Notes: generated by a model not told the origin, from the sequence alone. 64,000 nt of DNA from Hungatella sp. UBA7603 (GCA_002478865.1 DLJZ01000008.1:94257-158256); one strand, 5' to 3'. Counted from the stretch's first letter, positions 26,144 to 35,690 are shown. Numbers and translations are program-made.

Positions 26144-26794
26144 ATGAGATATTTAACATTTGCCTTAGCAAAAGGGCGTCTAGCCAGCAAGTCCCTCGCC
26201 ATGTTTGAGAAAATCGGTATCACCTGTGAAGAGATGAAGGAAAAGGATTCCAGAAAACTGATTTTTGTCAATGAGGAACTTGGCATCCGATTTTTCCTTG
26301 CAAAAGCAAGTGATGTGCCTACCTATGTGGAATACGGCGCTGCAGATATCGGTATCGTGGGCAAGGATACTATTTTGGAAGAAGGCCGAAAGTTATATGA
26401 AGTAATGGACTTAGGAATGGGAAGCTGTCATATGTGCGTCTGTGGACCGGAATCGGCTAGAGAGCTATTAAAGCATCATGAGCGAATTCGGGTAGCTACT
26501 AAGTATCCAGCCATCGCAAAAGACTATTTTTATAATAAGAAGCACCAGACTGTGGAAATTATCAAACTAAATGGTTCCATCGAGCTGGCTCCCATAGTAG
26601 GACTTTCTGAGGTCATAGTGGATATTGTGGAGACCGGAGCAACATTAAAGGAAAATGGCCTTACGGTATTAGAAGAGATTTGCCCTCTGTCTGCCCGAAT
26701 GGTAGTAAACCAAGTGAGTATGAAGCGGGAAAATGACAGAATCACAAGCTTGATTCGTGATCTTCGCACCTTACTGCAGGAGGAAAACAAATGA
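26144..26794 (+). CDS. hisG: ATP phosphoribosyltransferase, short form
   Basis: Condenses ATP and PRPP, the committed step of histidine synthesis. The 216 residues mark the short form lacking the C-terminal regulatory domain, so feedback depends on HisZ. Motifs: [12 protein letters not shown] near the N-terminus, [23 protein letters not shown] and the PRPP loop [16 protein letters not shown] near 160-175. The last four bases (ATGA) overlap hisD. Confidence 0.95.
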   Translation: MRYLTFALAKGRLASKSLAMFEKIGITCEEMKEKDSRKLIFVNEELGIRFFLAKASDVPTYVEYGAADIGIVGKDTILEEGRKLYEVMDLGMGSCHMCVCGPESARELLKHHERIRVATKYPAIAKDYFYNKKHQTVEIIKLNGSIELAPIVGLSEVIVDIVETGATLKENGLTVLEEICPLSARMVVNQVSMKRENDRITSLIRDLRTLLQEENK

Positions 26795-28092
26795 GAATTG
26801 TAAAATTAGACGAGTCGTCCAAGAAAAATATACTTGCTGATTTGTTAAAGCGAGACCCGAACCAATATGGCACTTATGCAGATACAGTCCAGACCATCAT
26901 TGATACGGTAAAAAGAGACCGGGACAAAGCCGTATTTGCATATACTAGAGAATTTGATCATGTGGAAATCAATGCCTCCAATATCAGGGTAACAGAGCAG
27001 GAAATCGAAGAAGCTATAAAAGAAGTGAAACCAGAACTTTTGGAAGTGATGAAGAAATCACTGAAAAACATTCAGGAATTTCATGAAAAACAAAGACAAT
27101 ATAGTTGGTTTGACAGCAAACCAAATGGTACCATCCTAGGTCAAAAGGTCACTGCCTTAGAAAGTGCTGGGGTGTACGTTCCAGGTGGAAAAGCTGCTTA
27201 TCCTTCTTCTGTGCTTATGAACATTATTCCTGCAAAAGTTGCTGGAGTGGACCGTATCGTTATGGTAACTCCGCCAGGAAAGGATGGAAAGGTCAATCCA
27301 GTGACTTTGACAGCCGCCCGTCTTGCTGGCGTGGCTGAGGTTTATAAAGTAGGTGGAGCTCAGGCCATTGCTGCCCTGGCTTTTGGAACTGAATCTATTC
27401 CCAGGGTAGACAAAATTGTAGGACCGGGAAATATATTTGTGGCTCTTGCTAAAAAAGCTGTTTATGGTCATGTAAGCATTGACAGCATTGCAGGACCTAG
27501 CGAGATTCTTGTACTGGCAGATGAGAGTGCCAATCCTCGCTTCGTTGCTGCAGATTTGCTGTCTCAGGCAGAACATGATGAGCTTGCTTCCTCTATCTTA
27601 GTAACCACCAGTATGGAACTAGCCCAAAAGGTATCTGAAGAAGCAGAACGTTTTACCAGTCAGCTTTCCCGTTCCGAGATTATAAGAAAATCACTGGATC
27701 AATACGGCTATATACTCGTAGCAGATTCTATGAAAGAAGCCATTGAAACGGTCAATGAAATAGCGCCCGAACATTTGGAAATTGTGACAAAGAATCCGTT
27801 TGAAGATATGACAAAGATCCGGCATGCTGGAGCAATCTTTATTGGTGAGTATAGCTCAGAGCCTTTGGGCGATTATTTTGCAGGACCAAATCACGTACTC
27901 CCCACCAATGGTACTGCCCGTTTCTTCTCAGCACTAAGTGTGGATGATTTCATTAAAAAATCAAGCATCGTCTATTATTCCAAGGAAGCGTTACATGAGG
28001 TCCACCAGGATGTGGAAGCGTTTGCAAACGCAGAATATCTTACCGCTCATGCCAATTCAGTTAAAGTCCGGTTTGAGGAAGAGGAATCGTAA
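26791..28092 (+). CDS. hisD: Histidinol dehydrogenase
   Basis: Zinc-dependent NAD enzyme oxidising histidinol to histidine in two steps. The 433-residue product has the family signature region [14 protein letters not shown], the zinc and catalytic segment [13 protein letters not shown] near 254-266, and [14 protein letters not shown] near 326. The length is complete. Translation is coupled to hisG by the ATGA overlap. Confidence 0.96.
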   Translation: MRIVKLDESSKKNILADLLKRDPNQYGTYADTVQTIIDTVKRDRDKAVFAYTREFDHVEINASNIRVTEQEIEEAIKEVKPELLEVMKKSLKNIQEFHEKQRQYSWFDSKPNGTILGQKVTALESAGVYVPGGKAAYPSSVLMNIIPAKVAGVDRIVMVTPPGKDGKVNPVTLTAARLAGVAEVYKVGGAQAIAALAFGTESIPRVDKIVGPGNIFVALAKKAVYGHVSIDSIAGPSEILVLADESANPRFVAADLLSQAEHDELASSILVTTSMELAQKVSEEAERFTSQLSRSEIIRKSLDQYGYILVADSMKEAIETVNEIAPEHLEIVTKNPFEDMTKIRHAGAIFIGEYSSEPLGDYFAGPNHVLPTNGTARFFSALSVDDFIKKSSIVYYSKEALHEVHQDVEAFANAEYLTAHANSVKVRFEEEES

Positions 28093-28113
28093 ATACGGGA
28101 AGGAAGGCAGAAT

Positions 28114-28701
28114 ATGGGACGAAGTTGTGAGTTAAATAGATTGACAGGGGAAACAAACATTCATATGAATCTTAACCTGGATGGACAGGGAGAGTCAAAT
28201 ATTAAAACAGGTATTGGCTTTTTTGATCATATGTTAAATAGTTTTACTCGTCATGGTTTTTTTGATCTGAATCTCTCTGTAGAGGGGGATCTTGAAGTGG
28301 ATACCCATCATACCGTAGAAGATACTGGAATTGTATTGGGGACAGCAATTAAAAAAGCTCTTGGCGATAAAAAGTCGATAAAGCGCTATGGGAGTATGAT
28401 TCTTCCCATGGATGAGACCTTGATTCTTTGTGCCATTGATTTATCTGGTAGGCCTTTTTTCTGTTTTGACGTTCCATTTACCACGGAGCGGGTGGGAGAT
28501 TTTGAAACAGAGATGGTAAAGGAATTTTTCTATGCCGTTTCTTATGCAAGTGAGATGAATTTGCATATAAGAAAACTGGCAGGTGAAAATAACCACCATA
28601 TTATTGAAGGAGTTTTCAAAGCATTTGCAAAGGCTTTAGATGAAGCCACTATGCTAGATGACAGAATCCGAGGAGTCTTATCTACAAAAGGGACATTATA
28701 A
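28114..28701 (+). CDS. hisB: Imidazoleglycerol-phosphate dehydratase
   Basis: Manganese enzyme converting imidazoleglycerol phosphate to imidazoleacetol phosphate. The 195-residue monofunctional form has GIGFFDHMLNSFTRHG near 32-47, the first metal-binding repeat DTHHTVEDTGI near 63-73, and the second repeat region NNHHIIEGVFKAFAKAL near the C-terminus. No phosphatase domain is fused. Confidence 0.96.
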   Translation: MGRSCELNRLTGETNIHMNLNLDGQGESNIKTGIGFFDHMLNSFTRHGFFDLNLSVEGDLEVDTHHTVEDTGIVLGTAIKKALGDKKSIKRYGSMILPMDETLILCAIDLSGRPFFCFDVPFTTERVGDFETEMVKEFFYAVSYASEMNLHIRKLAGENNHHIIEGVFKAFAKALDEATMLDDRIRGVLSTKGTL

Positions 28702-28713
28702 AGGAGAATCTAT

Positions 28714-29466
28714 ATGCAGTTATATCCAGCGATTGATTTAAAAAATGGGCAATGTGTCCGCTTAAAGCAGGGAGAGTTCAAGGATATCACAGTATATTCT
28801 GACAAGCCAGAGGAGATTGCAGCAAAATGGCAATCAAAAGGGGCTACGTTTCTTCATTTGGTAGATTTAGACGGTGCTCTTGCTGGTCACTCTGTAAATA
28901 AAGAGGTTGTCCGTAAAATTGCAGCTACGGTTTCTATCCCGATTCAGATGGGCGGCGGCATTCGAAAAGAAGAAGATATTGAATTTGTACTATCCCTTGG
29001 CGTGTCCCGTGTCATAATTGGTACAAAAGCCGCAGAAAATCCGGAATTTATCCGCAACATGGTGAATAAATTTGGACAGGAGCGTATTGTAGCTGGAATT
29101 GATGCGAAGAATGGTATGGTTGCGGTAGAGGGCTGGGAAAAAATAAGTGATATTACTGCTTCCGATCTTGCAAATCGCATGAAGGAATATGGAATTCGTC
29201 ATGTGGTATATACAGATATCGCCAGAGACGGTATGCTTTCCGGTCCCAATGTGGATTACACCAAAAAATTAACGGATGAAACAGGACTGGACATTATCGC
29301 TTCCGGTGGTATGTCTTCCATGGAAGATTTAAAAGAACTATATCATGCTGGCATACATGGAGCGATTATCGGAAAAGCGCTGTATGAAAACCGAATAGAT
29401 TTAGAAGAAGCCATAGATGCTTTTGAGGACAGTACCATCAGGGGAGGACGAATTGATGGAATGTAA
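28714..29466 (+). CDS. hisA: ProFAR isomerase HisA
   Basis: TIM-barrel enzyme that opens the ribose of ProFAR to PRFAR. The 250-residue product has [15 protein letters not shown] with catalytic Asp8, QMGGGIR, the second catalytic Asp in AGIDAKNG near 128, and [14 protein letters not shown]. Two phosphate-binding glycine motifs are intact. It overlaps hisIE by 11 bases. The hisH gene that often precedes hisA is missing. Confidence 0.95.
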   Translation: MQLYPAIDLKNGQCVRLKQGEFKDITVYSDKPEEIAAKWQSKGATFLHLVDLDGALAGHSVNKEVVRKIAATVSIPIQMGGGIRKEEDIEFVLSLGVSRVIIGTKAAENPEFIRNMVNKFGQERIVAGIDAKNGMVAVEGWEKISDITASDLANRMKEYGIRHVVYTDIARDGMLSGPNVDYTKKLTDETGLDIIASGGMSSMEDLKELYHAGIHGAIIGKALYENRIDLEEAIDAFEDSTIRGGRIDGM

Positions 29467-30736
29467 AAAATTAATTGCAGGTTTTGGCATACGACAAGGT
29501 CAGGCGTGGAAGCTTGACGATTTACAAACCTGTTATAAGGAAGACCTGCTCTCATTGGCTCGCTATCTTGGAGACAGTGGAGCAGATGAACTTTTTATTT
29601 ATGATATATCGGATACGGAAGACGATCATGAGAATACCATAGGTCTTATCAAAGAAGTAGTAAGGCTTTCCGACATACCAGTAATCGCAGGAGGTAGGGT
29701 AAAGCGCTTGGAAGATGTTAAGAAGTATTTATATGCCGGATCAAAGGCAGCTTTTCTTGACACCGGAGATGATGAGAATGTGGATCTCATGAAAGAAGCC
29801 GTGGACCGTTTTGGAGATGATAAGATTTATGCCTATTTACCGGATGCTTCCTATCTTTGCCGAACCAAGGAATACGCCCAGCTTGGAGCTTCTATCATGA
29901 TTTTAGGAGATCCAAACGTTACAAGGGAAACTCTTGAGGCAGTTTCTGCCTGTGAGGAACACTTTTTAATTACTGGCTCTGATGAGAATATATTGACGGA
30001 TTCTTTGAAAATGAATTGCGTGGATGGTTATATTTCCTTTCTTTTAGAAGATTCTGTTTTCATGGACTTAAAACAGGACTTAAAATCGCAGGGGATTGGT
30101 GTTGATACCTTTGAAAGTACGGTTGCATTTTCAAAGTTTAAGTTAAATTCCGATGGTTTGATTCCTGTCATCGTGCAGGAATACCGGACCGGAGAAGTAC
30201 TTATGTTAGCCTATATGAATGAAATGGCGTTTGAGGAAACATTAAGGTCTGGCTGTATGACTTATTACAGCCGCAGCCGTCAAAGCCTCTGGAAAAAAGG
30301 TGAGACTTCTGGCCATTACCAATATGTGAAATCCCTATCTCTTGACTGTGATAACGATACACTCCTTGCCAAAGTCAATCAGATTGGTGCCGCCTGCCAT
30401 ACAGGAGAGCAAAGTTGCTTTTATCAAAGCCTGATTAAAAAAGAGTTTAAAGATACCAATCCTCTTAAGGTGTTTGAAGAGGTCTTCCAGGTGATTCTTG
30501 ACAGAAAAACAAATCCAAAGGAAGGCTCTTATACCAATTACCTCTATGATAAAGGTTTGGATAAAATCCTTAAGAAGCTGGGGGAAGAGGCTACAGAAAT
30601 CATCATCGCAGCGAAGAATCCAAATCCAGAAGAGGTAAAATACGAAATTTCAGATTTTCTCTATCACATGATGGTTTTAATGGCTCAAAAAGGAGTGACC
30701 TGGGAAGACATAACCAGAGAACTAGCAAACCGTTAA
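29456..30736 (+). CDS. hisIE: HisIE with an N-terminal HisF/HisA-like domain
   Basis: The 426-residue three-part protein starts with about 230 residues resembling a HisF/HisA TIM barrel ([37 protein letters not shown]). HisF's first catalytic aspartate is replaced in the IAGFGIRQG stretch, so that domain looks degenerate. Next comes HisI, phosphoribosyl-AMP cyclohydrolase (about 235-335), with [22 protein letters not shown] and the zinc cysteine motif [11 protein letters not shown]. HisE, the phosphoribosyl-ATP pyrophosphatase (about 340-426), has [15 protein letters not shown] 29456 has GGGGAGG seven bases upstream. No separate hisF or hisH follows. Confidence 0.88.
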   Translation: MECKKLIAGFGIRQGQAWKLDDLQTCYKEDLLSLARYLGDSGADELFIYDISDTEDDHENTIGLIKEVVRLSDIPVIAGGRVKRLEDVKKYLYAGSKAAFLDTGDDENVDLMKEAVDRFGDDKIYAYLPDASYLCRTKEYAQLGASIMILGDPNVTRETLEAVSACEEHFLITGSDENILTDSLKMNCVDGYISFLLEDSVFMDLKQDLKSQGIGVDTFESTVAFSKFKLNSDGLIPVIVQEYRTGEVLMLAYMNEMAFEETLRSGCMTYYSRSRQSLWKKGETSGHYQYVKSLSLDCDNDTLLAKVNQIGAACHTGEQSCFYQSLIKKEFKDTNPLKVFEEVFQVILDRKTNPKEGSYTNYLYDKGLDKILKKLGEEATEIIIAAKNPNPEEVKYEISDFLYHMMVLMAQKGVTWEDITRELANR

Positions 30737-30770
30737 AAACTTTTAAAAGATCTTTAATATGATTAAAAAA

Positions 30771-30816
30771 GGGTATCTTAATACTGGATTTTTAGCCAGT
30801 TTAAGATACTCTTTTT
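30771..30816 (+). terminator. Rho-independent terminator of the histidine operon
   Basis: GGGTATCTTAA and inner ACTGG pair with CCAGT and TTAAGATACTC, followed by TTTTTC. Confidence 0.88.
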
Positions 30817-30882
30817 CATGGTTTTAAACGGTGGATTTGTTACTTACGCTGGTATATCCTGGAAAAGGGAAAGGCCATAACG

Positions 30883-30911
30883 TAGACAGTACCTTGCCTC
30901 TATGATATAAT
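30883..30911 (+). promoter_or_regulatory. Sigma-A promoter of pepT
   Basis: TAGACA (30883-30888), a 17-base spacer and TATAAT (30906-30911), about 60 bases upstream of the pepT ATG. Confidence 0.7.
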
Positions 30912-30971
30912 AAAGCAATTGGGAAAAGGGAAAGCTATAAAAACTAATATTATGAGAAAGAGGCGATTGAT

Positions 30972-32198
30972 ATGTCAGAAGTATTGAATCATTTTTTAAA
31001 GTATATATCCTACGATACCCAGTCAAAAGATGAAATGGAAGCAGTTCCAAGTACTGAGAAGCAGAAAATACTTGCTCAGGAACTTGCTTTGGAACTGAGA
31101 GCTATGAAGGCAGAAGATGTAATGGTGGATGACCATGGATATGTTTATGCTACCATTCCGGCAACGACAGACAAGTCCATACCGGTACTTGGATTTGTAT
31201 CCCATATGGATACTTCTCCAGCGTTTTCAGGAGCTGGTGTAAAACCACAGATTGTGAAGAATTACGATGGTAACGATATCTTATTGAATAAAGAAACGGG
31301 ACTAACCATGAAAGTGAGTGATTTCCCGTATCTATTAAAGTATAAAGGCCAAGACATTATTACAACGGATGGTACAACCCTTCTTGGTGCTGATGATAAA
31401 GCTGGACTTGCGGAAATCATGACAATGGCAGAATTCCTTTTGTCTCATCCTGAAATCCCTCACGGAAAGATCCGAATTGGCTTTACCCCTGATGAAGAGG
31501 TGGGAAGAGGTGCAGATTTCTTCGATGTCAAGGGATTTGGAGCTGAGGTAGCTTATACTGTTGATGGAGGCGGTCTGGGAGAACTGGAATATGAGAATTT
31601 CAACGCAGCTTCAGCCAAAGTAAAGATTCACGGCACAAGCATCCATCCAGGTTCTTCTAAAGGTAAGATGAAGAATGCTCTGTTAATTGCGATGGAATTT
31701 CATAATATGCTTCCAGCATTTGATAATCCAATGTATACAGATGGTTACGAAGGCTTCTTTCATTTAGATTCTATGAGAGGCGGTGTTGAGGAAGCAACCA
31801 TGGACTATATTATCCGTGACCACAGTAAAGAGAAGTTCGAAGAGAAGAAATCATTCATTCTCAGGGTAGAGGAATATTTAAACAACCGCTATGGTGCTGG
31901 TACCGTAGAAGTGTTATTAAAAGACAGTTACTTCAATATGAAAGAAAAGATTGAGCCACATATGTACCTGATTGATATCGCAAAGTCAGCAATGGAAGAT
32001 CTTGAGATTGAGCCAATGGTGACACCGATCAGAGGTGGTACCGATGGAGCACGTTTGTCTTATGAAGGACTTCCTTGCCCGAATATCTGTACGGGTGGCT
32101 ATAACTACCATGGTAAATTTGAATTTATACCAGTTCAATCCATGGAGAAGGTAGTTGAATTGCTGCTTAAAATCGTTGAAAAGTTCACAGAGAGATAA
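30972..32198 (+). CDS. pepT: Peptidase T (aminotripeptidase)
   Basis: Cytoplasmic M20B metallopeptidase removing the N-terminal residue of tripeptides. The 408-residue product has the zinc site [12 protein letters not shown] near residue 77, [13 protein letters not shown] near 138, [16 protein letters not shown] near 172 and [16 protein letters not shown] near 354. All metal ligands appear intact. It is monocistronic with its own promoter and terminator. Confidence 0.95.
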   Translation: MSEVLNHFLKYISYDTQSKDEMEAVPSTEKQKILAQELALELRAMKAEDVMVDDHGYVYATIPATTDKSIPVLGFVSHMDTSPAFSGAGVKPQIVKNYDGNDILLNKETGLTMKVSDFPYLLKYKGQDIITTDGTTLLGADDKAGLAEIMTMAEFLLSHPEIPHGKIRIGFTPDEEVGRGADFFDVKGFGAEVAYTVDGGGLGELEYENFNAASAKVKIHGTSIHPGSSKGKMKNALLIAMEFHNMLPAFDNPMYTDGYEGFFHLDSMRGGVEEATMDYIIRDHSKEKFEEKKSFILRVEEYLNNRYGAGTVEVLLKDSYFNMKEKIEPHMYLIDIAKSAMEDLEIEPMVTPIRGGTDGARLSYEGLPCPNICTGGYNYHGKFEFIPVQSMEKVVELLLKIVEKFTER

Positions 32199-32205
32199 AA
32201 CTCTT

Positions 32206-32270
32206 AAAAAACGGAGTTGTTGATAGGCATAAGAGTGATGCATTTGTCTAATCAACAGCTCCGTTTTTTA
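32206..32270. terminator. Bidirectional terminator between pepT and the minus-strand ABC operon
   Basis: ACGGAGTTGTTGAT (32211-32224) pairs with ATCAACAGCTCCGT (32251-32264). An A-run on the left and a T-run on the right let it end both the pepT transcript and the convergent ABC/GTPase operon. Confidence 0.85.
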
Positions 32271-32280
32271 TTATTATTGC

Positions 32281-33285
32281 TTATGATAAAATTTCAGTGG
32301 ATAAATGACTTCCTAATCTAAGTTCCTGTCTGGCATGCTGAATCAGGGAATCCATCTTTTCCAGCTCTACCAGCAGCTCTTTTTCTTTTTCACTGGTATG
32401 GATGACCTTGCTGATCCCGCCGTTTTTAATGATAATTCGCTTATCAGCCATGAGAGCCAGTAAAGGATCATGGGTCGCCATCAAGACGATTTTATCTGAG
32501 GAGACTAAAAGTTCCAATGCCTTCTTTCGATCAATTCCAGCATTTTCAATCTCGTCAATTAGAACGATAGGGGAGGAGCTTAAGATTGCAGTATCTGCAA
32601 TCATAAGTGCTCTTGACTGTCCTCCGCTTAAACTTGTAACAGGAGTGGTTAAATCAAATTTCTCTCCAGCCAGATTATTGGCGGCTTTAATAATTTCCTC
32701 AATTACAGACTGAGGATTCTCGACCAGACGGCTTACTGCATGCATGTTCAAGAATTCTTGTACTGTTAAATCCATAACAAAGTTCATGTTCTGAGAAAGC
32801 TGTGCCACCAAACGATTGTTGGAAGAAAAGCGCCATTTGTTATCCGGTACTTCTCCGTTTATATGGATGCTGCGTCCGGTGGGAGTATCATTTTGAGCGG
32901 CCCATTCAATATCAGCTAGAAGACGGCTTTTTCCCGATCCAGTTGGTCCTACTATGGAGATGATCTGAGAAGTAAGAATGGTTAATTCTTCAAAACCTTC
33001 TGCAACACCTGATTTATCATGTCCAGCAAGAATGGTTAAGGAACTAACTTGATTCTTATCCTCTACTCCAAGAAAAGATTGCATCTGCTCAATATATACT
33101 GGGAAATCGGATAGAATCTTTTCTTTATCCAGTGCTTGGTCTTCTAATTCTAATTCCGAGAAATGGTCTAGATATTCCTCCAGTGTACGATCCTCGTAAC
33201 CAGCAATGTCTAATTTGTTCTGCTCAAAGTAAGCCAAAGCAAATGGGTATTTTTCTAAAATCTGTAAAAGTGTCCAGTTTGTCAT
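32281..33285 (-). CDS. Soluble ABC-type ATPase with an N-terminal DUF1858-like domain
   Basis: 334 residues. Residues 1-75 form a small helical domain (LQILEKYPFALAYFEQNKLD) resembling the start of the partner binding protein and DUF1858/ScdA-N domains. The ABC domain has Walker A GPTGSGKS at 113-120, signature LSGGQ at 219-223, Walker B VLIDE at 241-245 and H-loop His272, so it should hydrolyse ATP. It has no membrane span, and no permease gene is near. The start codon overlaps the GTPase stop (ATGA). The function is unknown; it may power a cytoplasmic metal or cofactor transfer step rather than transport. Confidence 0.82.
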   Translation of the reverse strand: MTNWTLLQILEKYPFALAYFEQNKLDIAGYEDRTLEEYLDHFSELELEDQALDKEKILSDFPVYIEQMQSFLGVEDKNQVSSLTILAGHDKSGVAEGFEELTILTSQIISIVGPTGSGKSRLLADIEWAAQNDTPTGRSIHINGEVPDNKWRFSSNNRLVAQLSQNMNFVMDLTVQEFLNMHAVSRLVENPQSVIEEIIKAANNLAGEKFDLTTPVTSLSGGQSRALMIADTAILSSSPIVLIDEIENAGIDRKKALELLVSSDKIVLMATHDPLLALMADKRIIIKNGGISKVIHTSEKEKELLVELEKMDSLIQHARQELRLGSHLSTEILS

Positions 33286-33983
33286 TTCTTATCGGCCCCC
33301 AAATCCATTTTTTTGATATTACCCATTTGATAAGCTTCTCCGATTCTGGTCTCTCCTAAACAGTAGGAACAAAGAGCAGCCGGCATTGGAAAACGAAGCT
33401 TCATTCCCTGAACTGATTTGATATCTTGATCCTCATCGTATAATAAACTACCAAGCTCATAAGCACCTTGGCCGGTCAGTCCATTTACATGCATGGTGAT
33501 GGCACGAGGATTTACTGAACTCACGCAAGAAGCAAAAACCTCACGCTCTGCTTGTGAAACGATATCTCCCTTGGTAATTACCACAAAATCTGCGGACTTT
33601 AGCATAGGACCGATTTTTTTGGGGGTATTGATACCGGATAGGTTATCAATTACACACACTCCTTTGATGTCTTTTAAATAAGGAGAACAGCGATTGCATA
33701 ATCCGGCCGATTCTGTGATGAGAAGGTCTAAGTTCTCCTGATTTCCCCAGCTTACAACTTCTTCGATATTTGATGCAAAAAAGTGGTCAGGACACAATGC
33801 TCCTGATAACCCCTTTTTTACTGGTATTCCAGCTTTTTCATAAGCTGCATCGTCATCGGTATATAAACAATCGAATTTTACCACGCCTACTTTTATATTT
33901 CTTCTATTATAAGAAGCAATGACTTTTAAGATAATTGAGGTCTTCCCAGAGGAAGGAGGACCAGAAAATATAATTAGATTCAT
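33282..33983 (-). CDS. HypB/UreG-like GTPase with CxxC motifs
   Basis: The 233-residue SIMIBI-class P-loop protein has Walker A GPPSSGKT at 8-15 and a switch segment LLITESAGLCNRCSPYLK at 88-104 in which Cys96 and Cys99 form a CxxC. The base-specificity motif TKGD is at 137-140, in place of NKxD. A second pair, Cys205 and Cys208 (LCSYC), follows. Relatives HypB and UreG load nickel into enzymes, so a metal-handling role is plausible. The cysteine pairs could bind a metal or a cluster. It is coupled by ATGA overlaps to both neighbours. Confidence 0.82.
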   Translation of the reverse strand: MNLIIFSGPPSSGKTSIILKVIASYNRRNIKVGVVKFDCLYTDDDAAYEKAGIPVKKGLSGALCPDHFFASNIEEVVSWGNQENLDLLITESAGLCNRCSPYLKDIKGVCVIDNLSGINTPKKIGPMLKSADFVVITKGDIVSQAEREVFASCVSSVNPRAITMHVNGLTGQGAYELGSLLYDEDQDIKSVQGMKLRFPMPAALCSYCLGETRIGEAYQMGNIKKMDLGADKK

Positions 33984-35233
33984 AAAGTCTCCTTTTCTGC
34001 CGCCTGAAAGAATTTCTGTTCCATGTTCTTTATCAGTTCGCCTATATCATGATTGTGGATAAAGTCCCAGCCAAGCCACATGAAATTCTGGTCTTTCGTC
34101 AGGTTATTTTCTACCATTGGATTCGTAGAAGGGAACTTTCCGTTAGAAGAGAGTATTTCACCAATTTCTTTGGAATAAAGGAGATCAACGAATGGCTTTA
34201 CTTTATCTTTGTTCTTTGATCTTGCCAGAAGGAAAATAGGGCTTAAGATCGCTCCATCCTTTGGCCATACTGGGCGCATTGGTCCTTTTCCATCAGCCAT
34301 ACTAGCAAAAAAGTAAGGGGTAACTGTAATGGTTGGAACTTTTCCTTCCCCCTTATCAATATGAGCCTTTACCATCTGTGCAGGGTGCATGCTGCGAAGA
34401 AGAGCTTTTCCCATCTTTTCCACACCTTCTTCTCCATAGTAACGGTAGATATGAAGTAAAAAAGCATTGAACATATCAAGATCCTTCATTGGAAGGCTTA
34501 TGCTGTTCTCAAATTCAGGTTTCATTAAATCAGCCCAGCTTTCAGGCATAGGGCGATCTCCAAGTACATTGGTATTTACCATGAAAATAGCAGGTACCAC
34601 ACCGATGATTGAGTACTGGCCTTTTGGGTCCTTTAGATTAATTTGTTCGTTCTCAAAATCAGAATTAATATGGTCCAGGCCAGAGATATCTTCAAATTCT
34701 CCAGCATCCCGGTAGCGTCCCATGAGTTCCTTATCAAAGAAGAGATCAAAACCAGCAGATAAATAAAGATCAGAGAGTGCGTCTGCATTGCCGTTTGCCT
34801 GGACGACTCTCTCTTTTACATCATCAAGACCTAGATTTGCAGATTTTAAATTATAATCCACTTTATATCCAAGGTTATCAGACTGCTCGGAGAGCCAGGA
34901 TTCAAATTTCTCCATGAGAGGCAGGCGGATAGGACAGGGGAGGACACCTTCGATGCGAATATCTCCACCTTCTTCCTTCTTCATAGGGGCAAGACCTGAG
35001 GCAGTATCAGGAAGAGACTGTTCGATCACCTCATGGAGTTTATCCAGGAATGCTTCCGGATTCATCTTTCTCATGGACAATGCCATCTCAAGTGTTACGG
35101 TTTTACCAAGAGTATTTCTCATAAGAGGGTTGCTTAGCTTATCAAAGCCATTCGCTACAAAGAAATTAATTGTCTCCGGATATTTTTCTGTTATATCATA
35201 TATAGTATCAGTTACTTTTAAATTATTTGACAT
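33980..35233 (-). CDS. Cytoplasmic substrate-binding-protein-like protein with N-terminal DUF1858-like domain
   Basis: 417 residues. Residues 1-70 resemble DUF1858 (YPETINFFVANGFDKL, then NPLMRNTLGKTVTLEMALS). From about residue 90 it has a type 2 periplasmic-binding-protein fold of the iron/polyamine class: IEGVLPCPIRLPLMEKFESW, SIIGVVPAIFMVNTNVLG, WADLMKPEFENSI and DGAILSPIFLLARSKNKDKV. There is no signal peptide, lipobox or membrane span, so it should stay in the cytoplasm, which is odd for this fold. It is the first gene of the operon; AAAGGAA precedes ATG 35233. Confidence 0.82.
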   Translation of the reverse strand: MSNNLKVTDTIYDITEKYPETINFFVANGFDKLSNPLMRNTLGKTVTLEMALSMRKMNPEAFLDKLHEVIEQSLPDTASGLAPMKKEEGGDIRIEGVLPCPIRLPLMEKFESWLSEQSDNLGYKVDYNLKSANLGLDDVKERVVQANGNADALSDLYLSAGFDLFFDKELMGRYRDAGEFEDISGLDHINSDFENEQINLKDPKGQYSIIGVVPAIFMVNTNVLGDRPMPESWADLMKPEFENSISLPMKDLDMFNAFLLHIYRYYGEEGVEKMGKALLRSMHPAQMVKAHIDKGEGKVPTITVTPYFFASMADGKGPMRPVWPKDGAILSPIFLLARSKNKDKVKPFVDLLYSKEIGEILSSNGKFPSTNPMVENNLTKDQNFMWLGWDFIHNHDIGELIKNMEQKFFQAAEKETL

Positions 35234-35284
35234 AATTTGTTCCTTTCTAATCGTGTTAAGTAAATAATTTCCATACTGTCGTTC

Positions 35285-35338
35285 ATAGGACCTATCATAA
35301 CATACTATTTGTTGTTTGTTTGTTGTAGATACAACAAA
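35285..35338. promoter_or_regulatory. Palindromic operator candidates upstream of the SBP/GTPase/ABC operon
   Basis: A perfect 20-bp palindrome (TTTGTTGTA-GA-TACAACAAA) lies at 35319-35338. A second inverted repeat, ATAGG-A-CCTAT, lies at 35285-35295, between it and the minus-strand gene start. No convincing -35/-10 pair is visible on the minus strand, although TATGAT/TATGTT elements lie at 35294-35304. The 20-bp site has the form of a dimeric repressor or activator site. Confidence 0.5.
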
Positions 35339-35339
35339 G

Positions 35340-35530
35340 TTTCAAATCATTATTGATACAAATTATTATAAGGTGGTATGGTTACACATTAATATCATAT
35401 TACACGCCTAGAGTTGTTTTGTAATTAATTTACTCAGTATTTTGTATAAATCACCTCGAAAAATCAGGAAATATAAATATTTATGCTTAGAATCCTTAAT
35501 AATATCTATATTTGAGGGGCGGAAAAAAGA
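35340..35530. other. A/T-rich intergenic stretch with no gene
   Basis: I see no ORF with a ribosome binding site, no RNA gene and no strong hairpin here, apart from a 12-bp A/T palindrome (ATAAATATTTAT) near 35472. It separates the divergent SBP operon and pit. Confidence 0.6.
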
Positions 35531-35559
35531 TTGTGTTGTTGAAATGTTTATGCTATACT
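35531..35559 (+). promoter_or_regulatory. Sigma-A promoter of pit
   Basis: TTGTGT (35531-35536), a 17-base spacer and TATACT (35554-35559) with an extended TGC before it. The leader to the TTG start is about 125 bases. Confidence 0.7.
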
Positions 35560-35640
35560 TACTAAGGTTTGTCATTTTTTGCGTATAAATTTACAAATTT
35601 AGAGTGTCTAAATGACATACTACAAATGAAATACGGTTGA

Positions 35641-35668
35641 CTGCAGATTGATTGGACAATCTTTGCAG
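35641..35668 (+). promoter_or_regulatory. Hairpin just upstream of the pit ribosome binding site
   Basis: CTGCA-GATTG pairs with CAATC-(TT)-TGCAG around a 6-base loop, about 10 bases before the GGAGG of pit. It could influence translation. It is also part of a frame that is open upstream of the true start. Confidence 0.45.
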
Positions 35669-35690
35669 TGCAAAATTTGGAGGTGATTGC

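Noticed and set aside
27157-27576. 139-codon minus-strand ORF inside hisD
   Set aside because: It is antisense to a well conserved enzyme, has no ribosome binding site and has cysteine/serine-rich shadow composition.
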